From Anthoceros angustus (lineage: Eukaryota; Streptophyta; Anthocerotopsida; Anthocerotales; Anthocerotaceae), in assembly GCA_010909165.1 (NCBI GenBank), contig MU008192.1:124001-188000 (forward strand): 64,000 bases of DNA. The letters run 5' to 3'. Below, one piece after another: positions 35,619-46,230 of this stretch. A program made the position numbers and the translations under genes. Numbering within the stretch: the first letter of the stretch is position 1; each line of letters begins with the position of its first letter. The notes under the pieces are model-generated. The model had not been told where the DNA came from and made no database searches. It saw nothing but the letters and a program-made list of their open reading frames with translations.

Positions 35619-36062
35619 GCTGTACGTCTACAATTTTGACTCTTCGCTTCGTCCAGTCTACAATGGCCATGTGACAACTATGGCTTCTCTTGTGGTGGAT
35701 CGAAGCGCATCAGCACTTGTGCAAGTTTGGACCATTTCATGATTGGAGAGGAAATAGATTCAGACTCGGGAATTAGAATAGAAGCCAGGAGCAGAGCTGG
35801 TACCAACCTTGCGCAATTTCTGATTGACAAGACGCACTCACTCTCTCTTTCGGAGTCATAAATTTTCCCTCAACGGAAAACACTGTTGCGTCAATTGCAC
35901 CGGGATTCCCTGGATAGCACTTCAATATGCCACTGCTGTCTCAAGCTTTTCGTGATTTCCGAATCTTCGGCGTTGATTGTCCGCACGGGTTTTAAGTTGT
36001 GTAGATAGTTGTTAGACTGATTGTGGCACCGGTCGAGCTTATTCTCGCCGCCGTCATTGCAA
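35619..36062. other. Intergenic between CYP40 and TruB
   Basis: 443 bp with no supported gene; 3' UTR and promoter only. Confidence 0.5.
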
Positions 36063-37968
36063 ATGTTCCGTGTTCCCGGGCTCGGTTGTGGCCATGTATC
36101 TTTCCTGTTATCCGCTCGCAAGGTGCAGCATGTGAGAAGTAGTACGATGGAGTTGTCGTTGGACATGATAGGTTTCAATCGAAGCGGGAGGGCTAGAGAG
36201 GCACAACATCGCGGTTTCCCATACAGCAAAAGCGAGTGGTTGCGGGTCAAGGGCGTCAGGCATTTTGGAGGAACTTGTGCTTGTCGAATTTCAAGGAGGC
36301 ACGATGTTTGCAAGCCGGAGTCTGGCAAGGAATCTCGTTTCGGTGATGCCAGTACAGGTTTGCAAGCTGAGTCACCTTCAAAGGAGGCGGATCCTGGCTT
36401 GCCGAGAACTTTCTCACCTCCGTCTTTCACCAAGCCTTTACTTTTGAAACGGCACTCTAGGATTCTCAAGGACTGGGATGGACCTACAGGCACCGCTGTT
36501 CTCATTGACAAGCCTAAAGGTGCAAGGATTATTTGGTGGTGGACAATGCATTCTCAGCTGTTTTCAATGGCAGGGCTGCTGTCTCATCTGTTGGCTCGAA
36601 TGTAGGCTGGACATCTTTTGCAGTCTGTGCGAAGTTGAGAAGCTTGACAAAAGTTAAAAAGGTACACGTTGCACGAGGTGCTCCTATAATCGCCAGCAAT
36701 CGGTGTTCTGGTTTCTGCTTGTTGCAATGTAGTCTGAAATGCTGACATACTATGTGAGCAGGCAGTGAATCGCCGTTGACGTCTTGAACGACAATGCATC
36801 CTCTAAAAGGTGGCTATTGGCAGGTTGGGCATGCTGGCACTCTGGATCCCATGGCAACGGGGCTGTTGATACTGTGTCTAGGAAAAGCAACTAAAGTAGT
36901 GGACAGGTACTGGGAGTCCTGTGAGGCTTGTAGATGCAAGATTCTTGCCCTTGCATTACGATCCATTCACGTATCTTTCGTTTTATGTAGATACCAAGCC
37001 ATGACAAAAGTTTACAGTGGTACGCTTCGTCTCGGAGAGCTGACGCCCTCAGCAGATGCCGACACCGAGGTAGTTGTCGAGCTTTTTGTTGCTGACTATT
37101 CCAGGAGAACCAAGATGGCAAACTGTGTCAGTCAATGGTGCAGGGCTCTGATAGTTCGGAACAGTCTGGCTTTCCAGGTTACCGACAGGCTACCATGGGA
37201 GCACATACAAGACACTGACTTAGAAGCAGCAGCGCAGAAGTTCTTAGGAGAGATCTTGCAAGTTCCACCTATGTACTCGGCCATTAAGGTAGGCATCCTT
37301 TGATAGCAGCCCTCACACTGTTCAGATCTGTCATAATGCAAATTCAAAGAGAAGCGATCTGATCGTCAGGTGAAAGGAGAGAGGCTGTATGAGAAAGCTC
37401 GGAGAGGAGAAGAACTGGACATTCCTCCAAGGACGGTAACAGTCTCTGAGTTCCAACTGACTAGAAGCGAGCAAAACAGGTGCCAAGAGGTGGTTTATGA
37501 CACTTCATACCCCAGAGATCCGAATCCATCTAACCTCAGCCTGATGATGATGCTTCCTGTGTTTCTGTTTTGCAGACAGGAGGTTGACTTTAAAGTTGTT
37601 TGCTCGAAGGGAACCTACATCAGATCACTTTGCACAGATGTTGGACTCGCATTGAACAGGTTGGTCAATAACCTTGAATTGTCAACTAGTTGCTAGATTC
37701 GTGTCCCCTCGTGCTAGCCTGATATTTTTTGCTTCTTCACCTTGCAGTTATGCACATCTTATAGCTCTCCGTCGAGAAAAAATTGGTAAGCTTGGTTTTT
37801 GTGACGGACCACTCCTGGTACTTTCACTTCTAGAGTGCATGCCTGGGCCTCTTCTCATACAACGCTAGCCTAATACTTGTGGTGCCGTATTTTGCAGGAG
37901 ATCTGTCTGTGGAGGATGCATGGACTGTGGCCGATTTACAGCTAGAATATTCCCGCCTATACCTTTGA
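36063..37968 (+). CDS. tRNA pseudouridine(55) synthase, TruB family, organellar
   Basis: Isomerises U55 of tRNAs to pseudouridine; plant TruB homologs act mainly in plastids or mitochondria. Nine exons give 362 residues: 36063-36519, 36606-36661, 36824-36906, 36991-37069, 37178-37288, 37370-37479, 37576-37659, 37748-37785, 37898-37968. Residues 1 to about 135 are a long Ser/Arg-rich N-terminal extension, consistent with an organelle transit peptide. The catalytic core follows: GTAVLIDKPKGWTSF, then VGHAGTLDPMATGLLIL with the catalytic Asp, YQAMTKVYSGTLRLGE, PPMYSAIKVKGERLYEKAR, and CSKGTYIRSLCTDVG. The C-terminus ends ALRREKIGDLSVEDAW and lacks the PUA domain of E. coli TruB. The start is the first in-frame ATG; a shorter start cannot be excluded. 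Confidence 0.92.
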
Positions 37969-38826
37969 TCCTGACCAAATAAGAGGGGATTCTGTGCTAG
38001 AATGTACGCAACATGTGTAAACGATCACGAACAAGTCCTTTACAGGCTACCACAGAACATTGCGCTTGTCCACGGGTGTACATTAGAAAATCGTAGAGCA
38101 AACAATCTACCATCCCACTCGTGCCCACTTGTTCGCTGAAGCGGAAATTCCGCATCATTTACGACCACGGTCGGAAATTTGAAAAGGAGTTTTTGTTTCA
38201 CCAAGCTTCCACAGTCCCCGCGCCTGCCAGTCTAGAAGGTGTCACCATCTGCATGTGATGAGATGAATAATACACGGATTGTTGCGTTAACCTGCTGTAA
38301 AGGCACCGATGGAGACCAACAACAAGGCATCCAAGCCCATTAGTGTTTGAGAAGGCTGAATGAATTCACATGGTGCCTGCAGGCCTTTTGGTAGCACATC
38401 GTCTCTGTCCGTTGCCGTCAGATAGTCACCAACTGGTCGTTCCTCTACCCCAGCGTTTGACATGGGTGTTCTCTTCACACATTTGGGCTTGGATCGGCCT
38501 GCCAATCTAATTCAAAATACTTCCGGAGAACAGCCTGCATGCTCCAAGGAGCAGTCCAGGTTTCCATGTGGTCGACGTGGCTAACGATGGGATGAGGGGT
38601 CTTTGTGCTGCTACCTCTCCCTGTGCTTATGGAGGTGAAAGGTAGGAAGACTTGTCATGCCTGTTAGGCCTTGTCTCTTTGTGCTGGTATGCCCAACTTT
38701 GACTGATTTGGAGCTTTGAGATCGTTGGGCTGGTGCAGGACTCGGGCCAAATTTGAGGATACATGGGATATTGGGGTTCTCTGTAAGGAGGGACAGCTGG
38801 ACAGGGCTCTCTATGCCCTGGTTCGT
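37969..38826. other. Intergenic with a possible small minus-strand ORF
   Basis: This 850-bp stretch holds the TruB 3' flank and the leader of the PPR gene. The only possible coding signal is the minus-strand ORF at 38,287-38,505. Confidence 0.5.
38287..38505 (-). CDS. Hypothetical small protein ORF with C-terminal hydrophobic segment
   Basis: The frame carries DYLTATDRDDVLPKGLQA, then FIQPSQTLMGLDALLLVSIG and ends FTAG. The only ATG in frame gives 58 residues. An adjoining upstream frame (MQAVLRKYFELDWQADPSPN) overlaps it by a few bases and has similar coding character, suggesting one small gene with an unresolved junction or frameshift. Not recognised. Confidence 0.3.
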   Translation of the reverse strand: MAGRSKPKCVKRTPMSNAGVEERPVGDYLTATDRDDVLPKGLQAPCEFIQPSQTLMGLDALLLVSIGAFTAG

Positions 38827-41403
38827 ATGGATCAGGAGAGCAATGCCCCATCCGTGCTCGTGTATAAATCCCTGCTGCAGGCATGTATGAAAAGAAAAGC
38901 ACTTGATGAGGCAAGGACTGTGCTTGCTCATATGGAAAAATATGGGTTGGAGTTAGACAAAGCTTTGGGCGACCTTGTGGTGACCACCCTTTTGACTTGT
39001 GGAAGCCTTGCAGCTGGGGTGCAACTATTTCGGAAATTGTCACACCGTTCAGTGTTCTCTTGGACTGCCATCATTTCAGGGTATATCAAAGCTGGACGAT
39101 ATAGAGAGGCTCTTTCTTGCTATGAGCAGATGCAAGGAGAAGGTATCCAACCTGATAAGTACACCTTTGTCAGCTTACTCAAAGCATGCAGCCGGTTGGA
39201 GGACCTAGAGGAGGGCAGACGGATTCACGTAGCTGCTGTGAAGCATGGTTTCGAACAGGACATTTTCGTTGCCAACACTTTGGTTAGTATGTATGCTAAA
39301 TGTGGGAGCATACGTGATGCCAAACAGGTGTTTGACAGATTGTCACAGCGTGATGTCGTGTCATGGAATGCGATGCTTGCAGCCTATGCTCAACAGGGCC
39401 AAGGAACTGAGGCCTTGAAGATATATTTTCAAATGCAACTGAAAGGTGTCAGGCCAAATGATAGGACTTTCGTCAGTGCTCTTCAAGTATGCGGCATTAT
39501 TGCAGACGCGGAGGAAAGCACTATGGTGCAGGACCAATGTATCAAACTGGAGTCGTTAAGGCATGGAAGAAAGCTGCATGCTGAAATCGTGGAACGGGGT
39601 TTTGACTCAGATGTTTATGTTGGTAACAGTTTGGTAAGCATGTATGCAAAGTGTGGGAGCATTCCGGATGCTCAGCAGGTTTTTGACAGCTTGTCTCGTC
39701 GTGATGTAGTATCATGGACTGCATTGCTCGCTGCCTATGCTCAGGATGGCCAAGGAGAAAATAGCTTGCAGATATATGCAAGAATGCAAGAGGAAGGCAT
39801 GAGGCCAAATGATCGAACATTTGTTAGTGTTCTTCAAGCATGCAGCACCCTTGCAGCAGAAGAGGAGGAGTTTCTTGTAGATGGCCATAATTTCAAACTG
39901 GAGTCACTTCAAATGGGAAAAAGATTGCATGCTGAAGCTACTAACATGGGTTTCCAAGTCGATGTGTTTGTCTCTAATAGTTTGATTACTATGTATGCAA
40001 AGTGCGGAAGCATCCCAGATTCGCAGCTGGTATTTGACAGATTGTCCAACCGTGACATCGTCTCCTGGAACGTGATGCTTGCAACTTATGCTGAGCAAGA
40101 CCAAGGGCATAAGGCGTTGGAGCTCTATGGCCAAATGCAAGAGGAAGGTGTTTTGCCAAATGGTAGAGCCTTTGTCAGTGCTCTTCAGGCATGTAGCGGC
40201 CTTGCAGAAAGGGACACGGGTATACTTGTACAGGGGCGCAGTGTCAAGGTGGAGTCTCTGCAAAGGGGGAAACAAATGCATGCTCAAGCTGCTGCAAGGG
40301 GTTTGGAGTCCGATGTTTTTGTCCAGAACACCTTGATCTTTTTCTATCTGAGGTGTGAGAGGCTAAATGATGCAGAGTATGTGTTCGAGCAACTGTCCCA
40401 CCGAGATCTGTTGTCATGGAATGCTATGATCTCAGCATATGTTCAGCAAGGCGAAGGAGAAAAGGCTTTGCAACTATATGCACAAATGCACGAGGAAGGC
40501 GTGAAACCGGACGAGTCTACATATCTTGCTGTGCTAGAAGCATGCAGCAATACAGGAGCATTTGATACGTGTATGTGCATCCATCAGAGCATCATAGTGA
40601 GTAAATTTAGTTCCAGTCTTCGTATAGCAACCAGTTTGATTCATGCCTATGGACGATGTGGGAGCATGGTGTCAGCACAGCTTGTGTTCAATTCCATGCC
40701 TGTAGCTGATGTTGTGTCATGGACTGCCCTACTGGCTGGGTATGCTCGTCAGGGAGACCATGAACGAAGTTTCCAGTGTTTCGAGGATATGCGTCTAGCA
40801 GGCTTGGAGCCTGATCAAGTTACATTCATGGCACTGTTGTCTGCATGCAGTCATGTCGGCATGGTGGACAAAGGACTGGAGTACTTTGGAATCATGACGG
40901 GAAATTGTGGCATTTCGGCAAACCTGGAGCACTATGTTTGTGTCATTGATCTTGTTGCACGTGCTGGACTCATCAGTAAGGCAGAAGATCTGATATCGAA
41001 AATGCCGATACAGCCTGATCTGTGTGTTTGGTTGTGTTTGCTTAGTGCATGCCGAAAACATGGCAATGTGGTCGTGGCCAAGCGTGCCTTTGATAAAGCT
41101 GTGGGCTTGGAGCCGAATGAAGCTGCAGCCTACATGCTCATGTCAAGCATCTATGCAAATGCGGGCCTTTGGGAGGATGCATTGGAAGTACAGGAGTTAA
41201 GACACAGATCGGGTGCTTCGTGGAAGAATGCCGGCCAAAGCTGGATTGAGCACGAGCAACAACTACACACGTTTCTTGTGGGAGATCACAGGCACGATCA
41301 AAAGGCACAGTTATATGGTTTGCTGAAACAGCTCAGCTCAGAGTTGTACGAGACAGGGTATGCCCCACCTGCGGCGCTGGCGCCTGGCACAGAGCTGGGA
41401 TGA
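38716..41403 (+). CDS. PLS-class PPR protein, E/E+ type (no DYW)
   Basis: An intronless open frame with about 20 PPR motifs in repeating P-L-S order, for example VFSWTAIISGYIKAGRYREA and LVSMYAKCGSIRDAKQVFD. It ends with E motifs (NLEHYVCVIDLVARAGLISK, QPDLCVWLCLLSACRKHGN) and an E+-like tail (SWIEHEQQLHTFLVGDH...ETGYAP). The DYW deaminase is absent, so it would act as an RNA-binding specificity factor in plastid or mitochondrial RNA editing with a DYW protein in trans. Several L motifs (about 39,490-39,560, 39,850-39,910, 40,195-40,265) contain an extra block of about 16 residues. The first in-frame ATG is at 38,827 (858 residues). The frame is open back to 38,716 without ATG, and no targeting peptide is visible, so a spliced upstream exon is possible. 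Confidence 0.9.
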   Translation: MRSLGWCRTRAKFEDTWDIGVLCKEGQLDRALYALVRMDQESNAPSVLVYKSLLQACMKRKALDEARTVLAHMEKYGLELDKALGDLVVTTLLTCGSLAAGVQLFRKLSHRSVFSWTAIISGYIKAGRYREALSCYEQMQGEGIQPDKYTFVSLLKACSRLEDLEEGRRIHVAAVKHGFEQDIFVANTLVSMYAKCGSIRDAKQVFDRLSQRDVVSWNAMLAAYAQQGQGTEALKIYFQMQLKGVRPNDRTFVSALQVCGIIADAEESTMVQDQCIKLESLRHGRKLHAEIVERGFDSDVYVGNSLVSMYAKCGSIPDAQQVFDSLSRRDVVSWTALLAAYAQDGQGENSLQIYARMQEEGMRPNDRTFVSVLQACSTLAAEEEEFLVDGHNFKLESLQMGKRLHAEATNMGFQVDVFVSNSLITMYAKCGSIPDSQLVFDRLSNRDIVSWNVMLATYAEQDQGHKALELYGQMQEEGVLPNGRAFVSALQACSGLAERDTGILVQGRSVKVESLQRGKQMHAQAAARGLESDVFVQNTLIFFYLRCERLNDAEYVFEQLSHRDLLSWNAMISAYVQQGEGEKALQLYAQMHEEGVKPDESTYLAVLEACSNTGAFDTCMCIHQSIIVSKFSSSLRIATSLIHAYGRCGSMVSAQLVFNSMPVADVVSWTALLAGYARQGDHERSFQCFEDMRLAGLEPDQVTFMALLSACSHVGMVDKGLEYFGIMTGNCGISANLEHYVCVIDLVARAGLISKAEDLISKMPIQPDLCVWLCLLSACRKHGNVVVAKRAFDKAVGLEPNEAAAYMLMSSIYANAGLWEDALEVQELRHRSGASWKNAGQSWIEHEQQLHTFLVGDHRHDQKAQLYGLLKQLSSELYETGYAPPAALAPGTELG

Positions 41404-41474
41404 ATCATATTCATCTTCAGGTGCAAAACTTTACCCACGACCCAGCAAGCACCAACCATGTGAAGTTTGGTGGA

Positions 41475-44177
41475 TCACAGCCTCTGTGGCTCTTTAACGG
41501 CTTCCATGAGATTAATCAGGTAGTCATTAATCTGCCCTCTTTCTGGGTGCAGTTGGTCGTGAGCCACAAAGGTGTGACTCTCATTGTTGACTTCCATCCA
41601 TGTGCGACCAGGTTGCTTCTTGGCCCCTGCACCATGCATCCTCTTTCGTATCTCTGCTCTCTTCTCTGGCCTTCCTGCGGCTTGGTAGAGGTTTGCCATC
41701 AGGACATAGGCTGCATAGTACGTTGAATCTAACATTAGAATGGCGTCAAAGGCACGTTCTCCCACTTCGACATCAAGATGGGTTCGGCAAGAGCCCAAAA
41801 GAGACATCCATACCACAAGATCTAGTTGCAGGGGAATCGTGTGGATGAATTGTTCTGCATCATCCACAGAACTCGACCGGCCAAGAAGATCGACTATGCA
41901 AGCATAGTGCTCCATCTGAGGGACGATGCCATACTCAGAAGACATCGACCGGAAAAGGTGAATTCCTTCGTCCTTCAAACAACCGTGACTGCAAGCAGAA
42001 AGCAGGCAAGTAAATGTTACGCTGTCTGGAGGACTGCCCTCTTCTTGCATCTGCTGGAATAGCTGCAAAGCCACCTGACCCTCACCATGCCGAGCATACG
42101 ATGCTATCATTGTGTTCCAGCATGCGATGGATCTTTCTGGAAGTCGATCAAAAACCCCTCGTGCATCCTTGACATCCCCGCATTTGGCATACATGTCCAT
42201 AAGAGCACTGCCAATGAACATGTTTGCTTGGAAATCACGCTTTTCAATGTAGGAATGTATCAGCTTGCCCACATCAAGACTTGCTGATGTGTGACAGGCT
42301 TTGAGAATGCTTATGACTGCTACTTCGTCTGGTTGAACTCCTTCTATTTCCATCTTGTGAAAGAGACTCAGCGCATCCTGCCCCCTACCATGCTGGGCAT
42401 ATCCTGCAATCATCTTAGTCCAGCTCATCAGACCCCTATTTGCCAATTTGTCAAACAGCATCCTCCCTTCGCTTAGGCTCCCACATTTGACGTACAAATC
42501 GATGAGAATGCTGCTAAAAAGTGGATCCAACTCCAAACCACTTTTGCAAAGGTAAGCATGGATAGCCTTGCCCTGGTCCAGTGCACGTCCAATTGAACAT
42601 GCAGTCAGCATGCTCGTAATAGTGAACTTGTCTGGCTGCAACCCCTCCTGCTGCATTTGCTGCAAAAGGTGGAGGGAACTATCAAGATCTCCATCACGGA
42701 CATAACTGGCAATCATTATGTTCCAGGACACCAGATCTCTAGGAATCCTGTCAAATACACTGCGTGCAATATCTAGGCTGCCACATTTGCTATACATGTC
42801 AATGAGGGCATTGCCAACCATCACATCAGACTCAAAGCCACACTTCAAGATGCTAGCATGGATTGCTTTGCCCTGGTCTACAGCAGCAATACTGGAACAA
42901 GCTTTCAGCATGCTCACAAGTATGACCTTGTCAGGAACTACGCCTTCCTGCTGCATTATCCCGAAAAGCTTGAAAGCCTCATCGACACCTCCATGCTGCA
43001 CATATCCAGAAATCATAGCCGTCCATGTCACTAAATGTTTGCTTGGCAACCTATTGAATACCTTGCAAGCGTCTGCCATGCTGTCACAATTGGAGTACAT
43101 GTTAATGAGGGTAGTACCAACAGATAAATCTGACTCCAAACTACTGCCTGTAATTCCAGCATGCAGCAACTTCCCTCTCTCTAGGGCTGCTGAGGTTGAA
43201 CATGCTTTGAACATGCTCAGGATCGTGACCTTGTCGGGGTGCAAGCCCTGTTGTTGCATTTTCAGGAAGAGACGAAACGACTGTTCACTCTCACCAGCCT
43301 CGGCATACCCTGCAATCATGGAAGTCCATGTGACCAAATCTTTGGTTGGGAGTCTATCAAAAACTTCACAGGCATCCAAAAGGCTTCCACACCTCATATA
43401 CATGCCTATAAGGCTGCTGCCAACACATACATCCGACTCCATACCGGTGTTCAAGATGTAGGAATGTATCATCTTGCCCTGAGCTAGGGCTTCTACGCCG
43501 AAACAAGCCTTCAGAATGTTCACAACCGTCACCTTGTCCGGGTGTATGTTTTCCTCCTGCATTTTTTGGAATAACTGCAAGGCATCCTGGCCTCTACCAT
43601 GCTGCGCATACCCTGCTATCATTGCTGTCCACGTCACCAGATCTCTGTTCAGCAACCTGTCGAACACATTCGATGCATCCACCAGGTTCCCACATTTACA
43701 ATACATGTCGATGACAGCATTGGCAACAAATACGTTTGACTCAGACCCACATTCAACAACGTCTGCATGGATCATCTTCCCTTCTGCAGCTGCTCCAGCA
43801 CTGCTACAGGCGTTGAGGACGGCAACAAACACATAGTCATCAGCCTTGCCACCACACTCTCGCATTCTGTGATACAGCTGTATAGCCTGCTCAGCGTCTC
43901 CAAGCCGAGTATGTGCTGATATGATTGCAGGCCACACAAACTTGTCTGGTGCAGGAAGCTTTTCAAACACCTCATTCGCTTCCACCAAACTCCCACAGGC
44001 AGAAAACATGCGGATAAGGTGGTACCCCAAAAAGGGATCCTCCTCCAACCCACACTTCACGATGAGGGCATGCAGCCGTCTGCCAAGAGCCAAATTCTGA
44101 TCCTTCCCGCATCTTTGCAGCACACGAGAAACTGGACCGCTGGCAACAACAACTCCTGCTTCCACCGAAAGCTCCAC
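41475..44177 (-). CDS. PLS-class PPR protein, E/E+ type (no DYW), minus strand
   Basis: An open frame of 900 codons, with at least eight P-L-S triplets of about 101 residues each, such as NAVIDMYCKCGNLVDASNVF, DLVTWTAMIAGYAQHGRGQD and PDKVTVVNILKACFGVEAL. The C-terminus has the E motifs (MEHYACIVDLLGRSSSVDDA, LDLVVWMSLLGSCRTHLDVE), a PG box (QPGRTWMEV) and a short E+ tail ending EPQRL, without DYW. Role expected: sequence-specific organelle RNA binding, probably C-to-U editing with a partner deaminase. The stop lies 71 bp from that of the plus-strand PPR gene (tail to tail). The frame opens at a GTG (44,177) with a CAG just upstream that could be a splice acceptor. The first ATG is 56 codons in and would cut the first PPR, so a 5' exon with the transit peptide is likely missing from this model. 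Confidence 0.9.
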   Translation of the reverse strand: MELSVEAGVVVASGPVSRVLQRCGKDQNLALGRRLHALIVKCGLEEDPFLGYHLIRMFSACGSLVEANEVFEKLPAPDKFVWPAIISAHTRLGDAEQAIQLYHRMRECGGKADDYVFVAVLNACSSAGAAAEGKMIHADVVECGSESNVFVANAVIDMYCKCGNLVDASNVFDRLLNRDLVTWTAMIAGYAQHGRGQDALQLFQKMQEENIHPDKVTVVNILKACFGVEALAQGKMIHSYILNTGMESDVCVGSSLIGMYMRCGSLLDACEVFDRLPTKDLVTWTSMIAGYAEAGESEQSFRLFLKMQQQGLHPDKVTILSMFKACSTSAALERGKLLHAGITGSSLESDLSVGTTLINMYSNCDSMADACKVFNRLPSKHLVTWTAMISGYVQHGGVDEAFKLFGIMQQEGVVPDKVILVSMLKACSSIAAVDQGKAIHASILKCGFESDVMVGNALIDMYSKCGSLDIARSVFDRIPRDLVSWNIMIASYVRDGDLDSSLHLLQQMQQEGLQPDKFTITSMLTACSIGRALDQGKAIHAYLCKSGLELDPLFSSILIDLYVKCGSLSEGRMLFDKLANRGLMSWTKMIAGYAQHGRGQDALSLFHKMEIEGVQPDEVAVISILKACHTSASLDVGKLIHSYIEKRDFQANMFIGSALMDMYAKCGDVKDARGVFDRLPERSIACWNTMIASYARHGEGQVALQLFQQMQEEGSPPDSVTFTCLLSACSHGCLKDEGIHLFRSMSSEYGIVPQMEHYACIVDLLGRSSSVDDAEQFIHTIPLQLDLVVWMSLLGSCRTHLDVEVGERAFDAILMLDSTYYAAYVLMANLYQAAGRPEKRAEIRKRMHGAGAKKQPGRTWMEVNNESHTFVAHDQLHPERGQINDYLINLMEAVKEPQRL

Positions 44178-44951
44178 ACTCTGAAATGCGGCACAGAGGC
44201 TTCCTTCGTCACACAGCTTGCTGAGCCCTCCGGGCCAACCTTCCCTGTCCCTGAGCCTACGCAGAGACCATCACCCTATGTCAGCAGGCAAAATCCAGAA
44301 AACATCAGCAACTCAAAGCCACAGCAACCTGCGCTGAACTGCAGAAAGGGAAGGACCTGCTATTGACATGCCCAAATCCGGGAGCCCGCAGGGAAGCCCT
44401 CTTTCCCCCACAATTGCCCAACTCCATGCTCTGCCCGGTATTCCTGCCAGCATCCGATGTCCAGGTCGCAAAAACCCGGAAACAGCCGGTAAGGTGTGGC
44501 ACCCTTGACTGGTGCCATCGCCCCACACGACAGGAGAAACCTGACTTGCTGCAGCTTCTGAGTTGGGAGTGGATGTGGTCCAAAATCTTGCGGAGGCATG
44601 AGGACCCAGCAGACCGGGTCCGGAGACACATGCAAGTGCACTGATGCAAAGGCTGGAGATGAGGAAGACTGCATCTCAAAATATGACTGGGGGTTTCCTG
44701 ATGAAAATCAGCTCACACCATGAGGATGTCCTCCTGGCATCGCCCAGGATCGTGCGGAAGCATAGGAGATTATTTTAGGACAATGTAGCTATTTGATTTG
44801 ATGGAAAACAAATAAATGACGGTGCCGATGGGGATGGCGATGGGGATGATGATGATGATGATATGCTGAAGCTCAGCTCTTTATCCTTTCTCTGCGTTGC
44901 GCCCCGGCGGGATTCGGATGAGGTGAGGCGGATCGACGGATTCGGATTGAC
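44178..44951. other. Divergent intergenic region, PPR and FKBP promoters
   Basis: The two genes point away from each other. The minus-strand PPR leader exon may lie here but I could not define it. A GATGATGATG simple repeat sits at about 44,846-44,861. No other gene is supported. Confidence 0.5.
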
Positions 44952-46230
44952 ATGGCGGCCTCCTCGTCGTCGCTGCTGCGCGTCACCGCTGGTAGTGGGT
45001 CCTCCTTTCCTCCCTCTCATCAGTTCGAGCTCGCCTTCTTCAAGGATTTGGAGCTGACATGCTAACTAGGTGCAGGGGCCGTCGTCCATCCACTGTGCTC
45101 GTCGCCACCCAGTGCTGCAACCTGCCGAGCCCGGCCATCTGCTAGCCCATTCATCCAGCCGCATTGCTCCTTGAGCTCGCGCTTGGAGGAAGAAAATGCG
45201 GACAGGGCACCCAACAGCGCCTTCAACCGCAGGCAGGCTCTGGCAGTGCCGTTGCTGGCACTCCTGGCGGCCAACAGCCTGCCTGTGAGGGATTCCCAGG
45301 CCGCCATTCCCGAGCCGGTGTTTCAAAAGCTCTGCGACCCCGACTGCGAGAAGGAGCTTGAAAATGTATGGTGAGCCTCGAGCTTCATTCCTGGTAGCCT
45401 GTGCTTTTGCCGAATTCGTGCCCAGCAGCCCACCAGCCTGTTCCTTGTACTGTTTGTTTTGGAGACCGCCTTGACGTGTTGTGATGCAGATCCCAACCAC
45501 CACAACCAGCTCCGGTTTGCAGTACAGGGATATCATTGTTGGTACTGGGCCGACACCTCCTGTCGGGTTTCAGGTGAGCACTGACTTCACTCCTCAAGCG
45601 GGAAGGTGCAATCCTGGATACATCGCAGCCTGAGTGGGAGAGTGTGAATGCCATGCAGGTGGCTGCCAATTATGTGGCGATGGTGCCATCCGGGAAGGTT
45701 TTTGACAGGTAAATCAGCCAGCCTCCCCGCTGTGTTACTGGATCATCTGCCTCTTTGAAGGTGGGCCTGACGAAACTGGATTCTGATTGTGGCAGTTCTT
45801 TAGAAAAAGGCTTCCCATACATATTCCGGGTTGGTGCTGGTCAGGTAGGATTCTCCTGTGTGACCAGCTTGCTGACATGATAAGATTGTGCTTTCCTTGT
45901 ATGCTCATCTAAGCTCCGGTGCTCTTTCTTCCCACCACCACCAGGTTATTAAAGGTGTAGACGAGGGTCTCCTAACCATGAAAGTCGGCGGAATTCGTCG
46001 ACTTTACATTCCAGGAGAGGTTAGTGACGTGTGTGCATTGGTGGGGTTGTCTCATTCAGCGGTTGTACTTTGAATGTGTAACCGTGAGTGATGCTTCTTG
46101 TTCAATACAGCTCGCTTTTCCCAAGGGTTTATCTGCTGCTGCCGGACGACCGAGGGTGCCGCCTAGCAGTCCTGTTATCTTCGACGTGAAGCTGCTGTAC
46201 GTCCCAGGCCTTGATAACGAGGATGAATAA
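44952..46230 (+). CDS. Thylakoid-lumen FKBP-type peptidyl-prolyl isomerase (FKBP16-3-like)
   Basis: Seven exons give 235 residues: 44952-44991, 45076-45365, 45490-45573, 45659-45708, 45796-45844, 45945-46019, 46111-46230. The N-terminus is a bipartite chloroplast transit peptide: a Ser/Ala-rich stromal part, then twin arginine plus hydrophobic core (NRRQALAVPLLALLAANSLP) and a cleavage-type site DSQAA. This is a Tat lumenal signal. The mature part starts near IPEPVFQKLCDPDCEKELEN and continues with GLQYRDIIVGTGPTPPVGFQ, VAANYVAMVPSGKVFDS, VIKGVDEGLLTMKVGGIRRL, YIPGELAFPKG and SPVIFDVKLLYVPGLD. This agrees best with plant FKBP16-3, though other lumenal FKBPs are not excluded. Several FKBP active-site aromatics are replaced, as in lumenal FKBPs, so catalysis may be weak. 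Confidence 0.9.
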
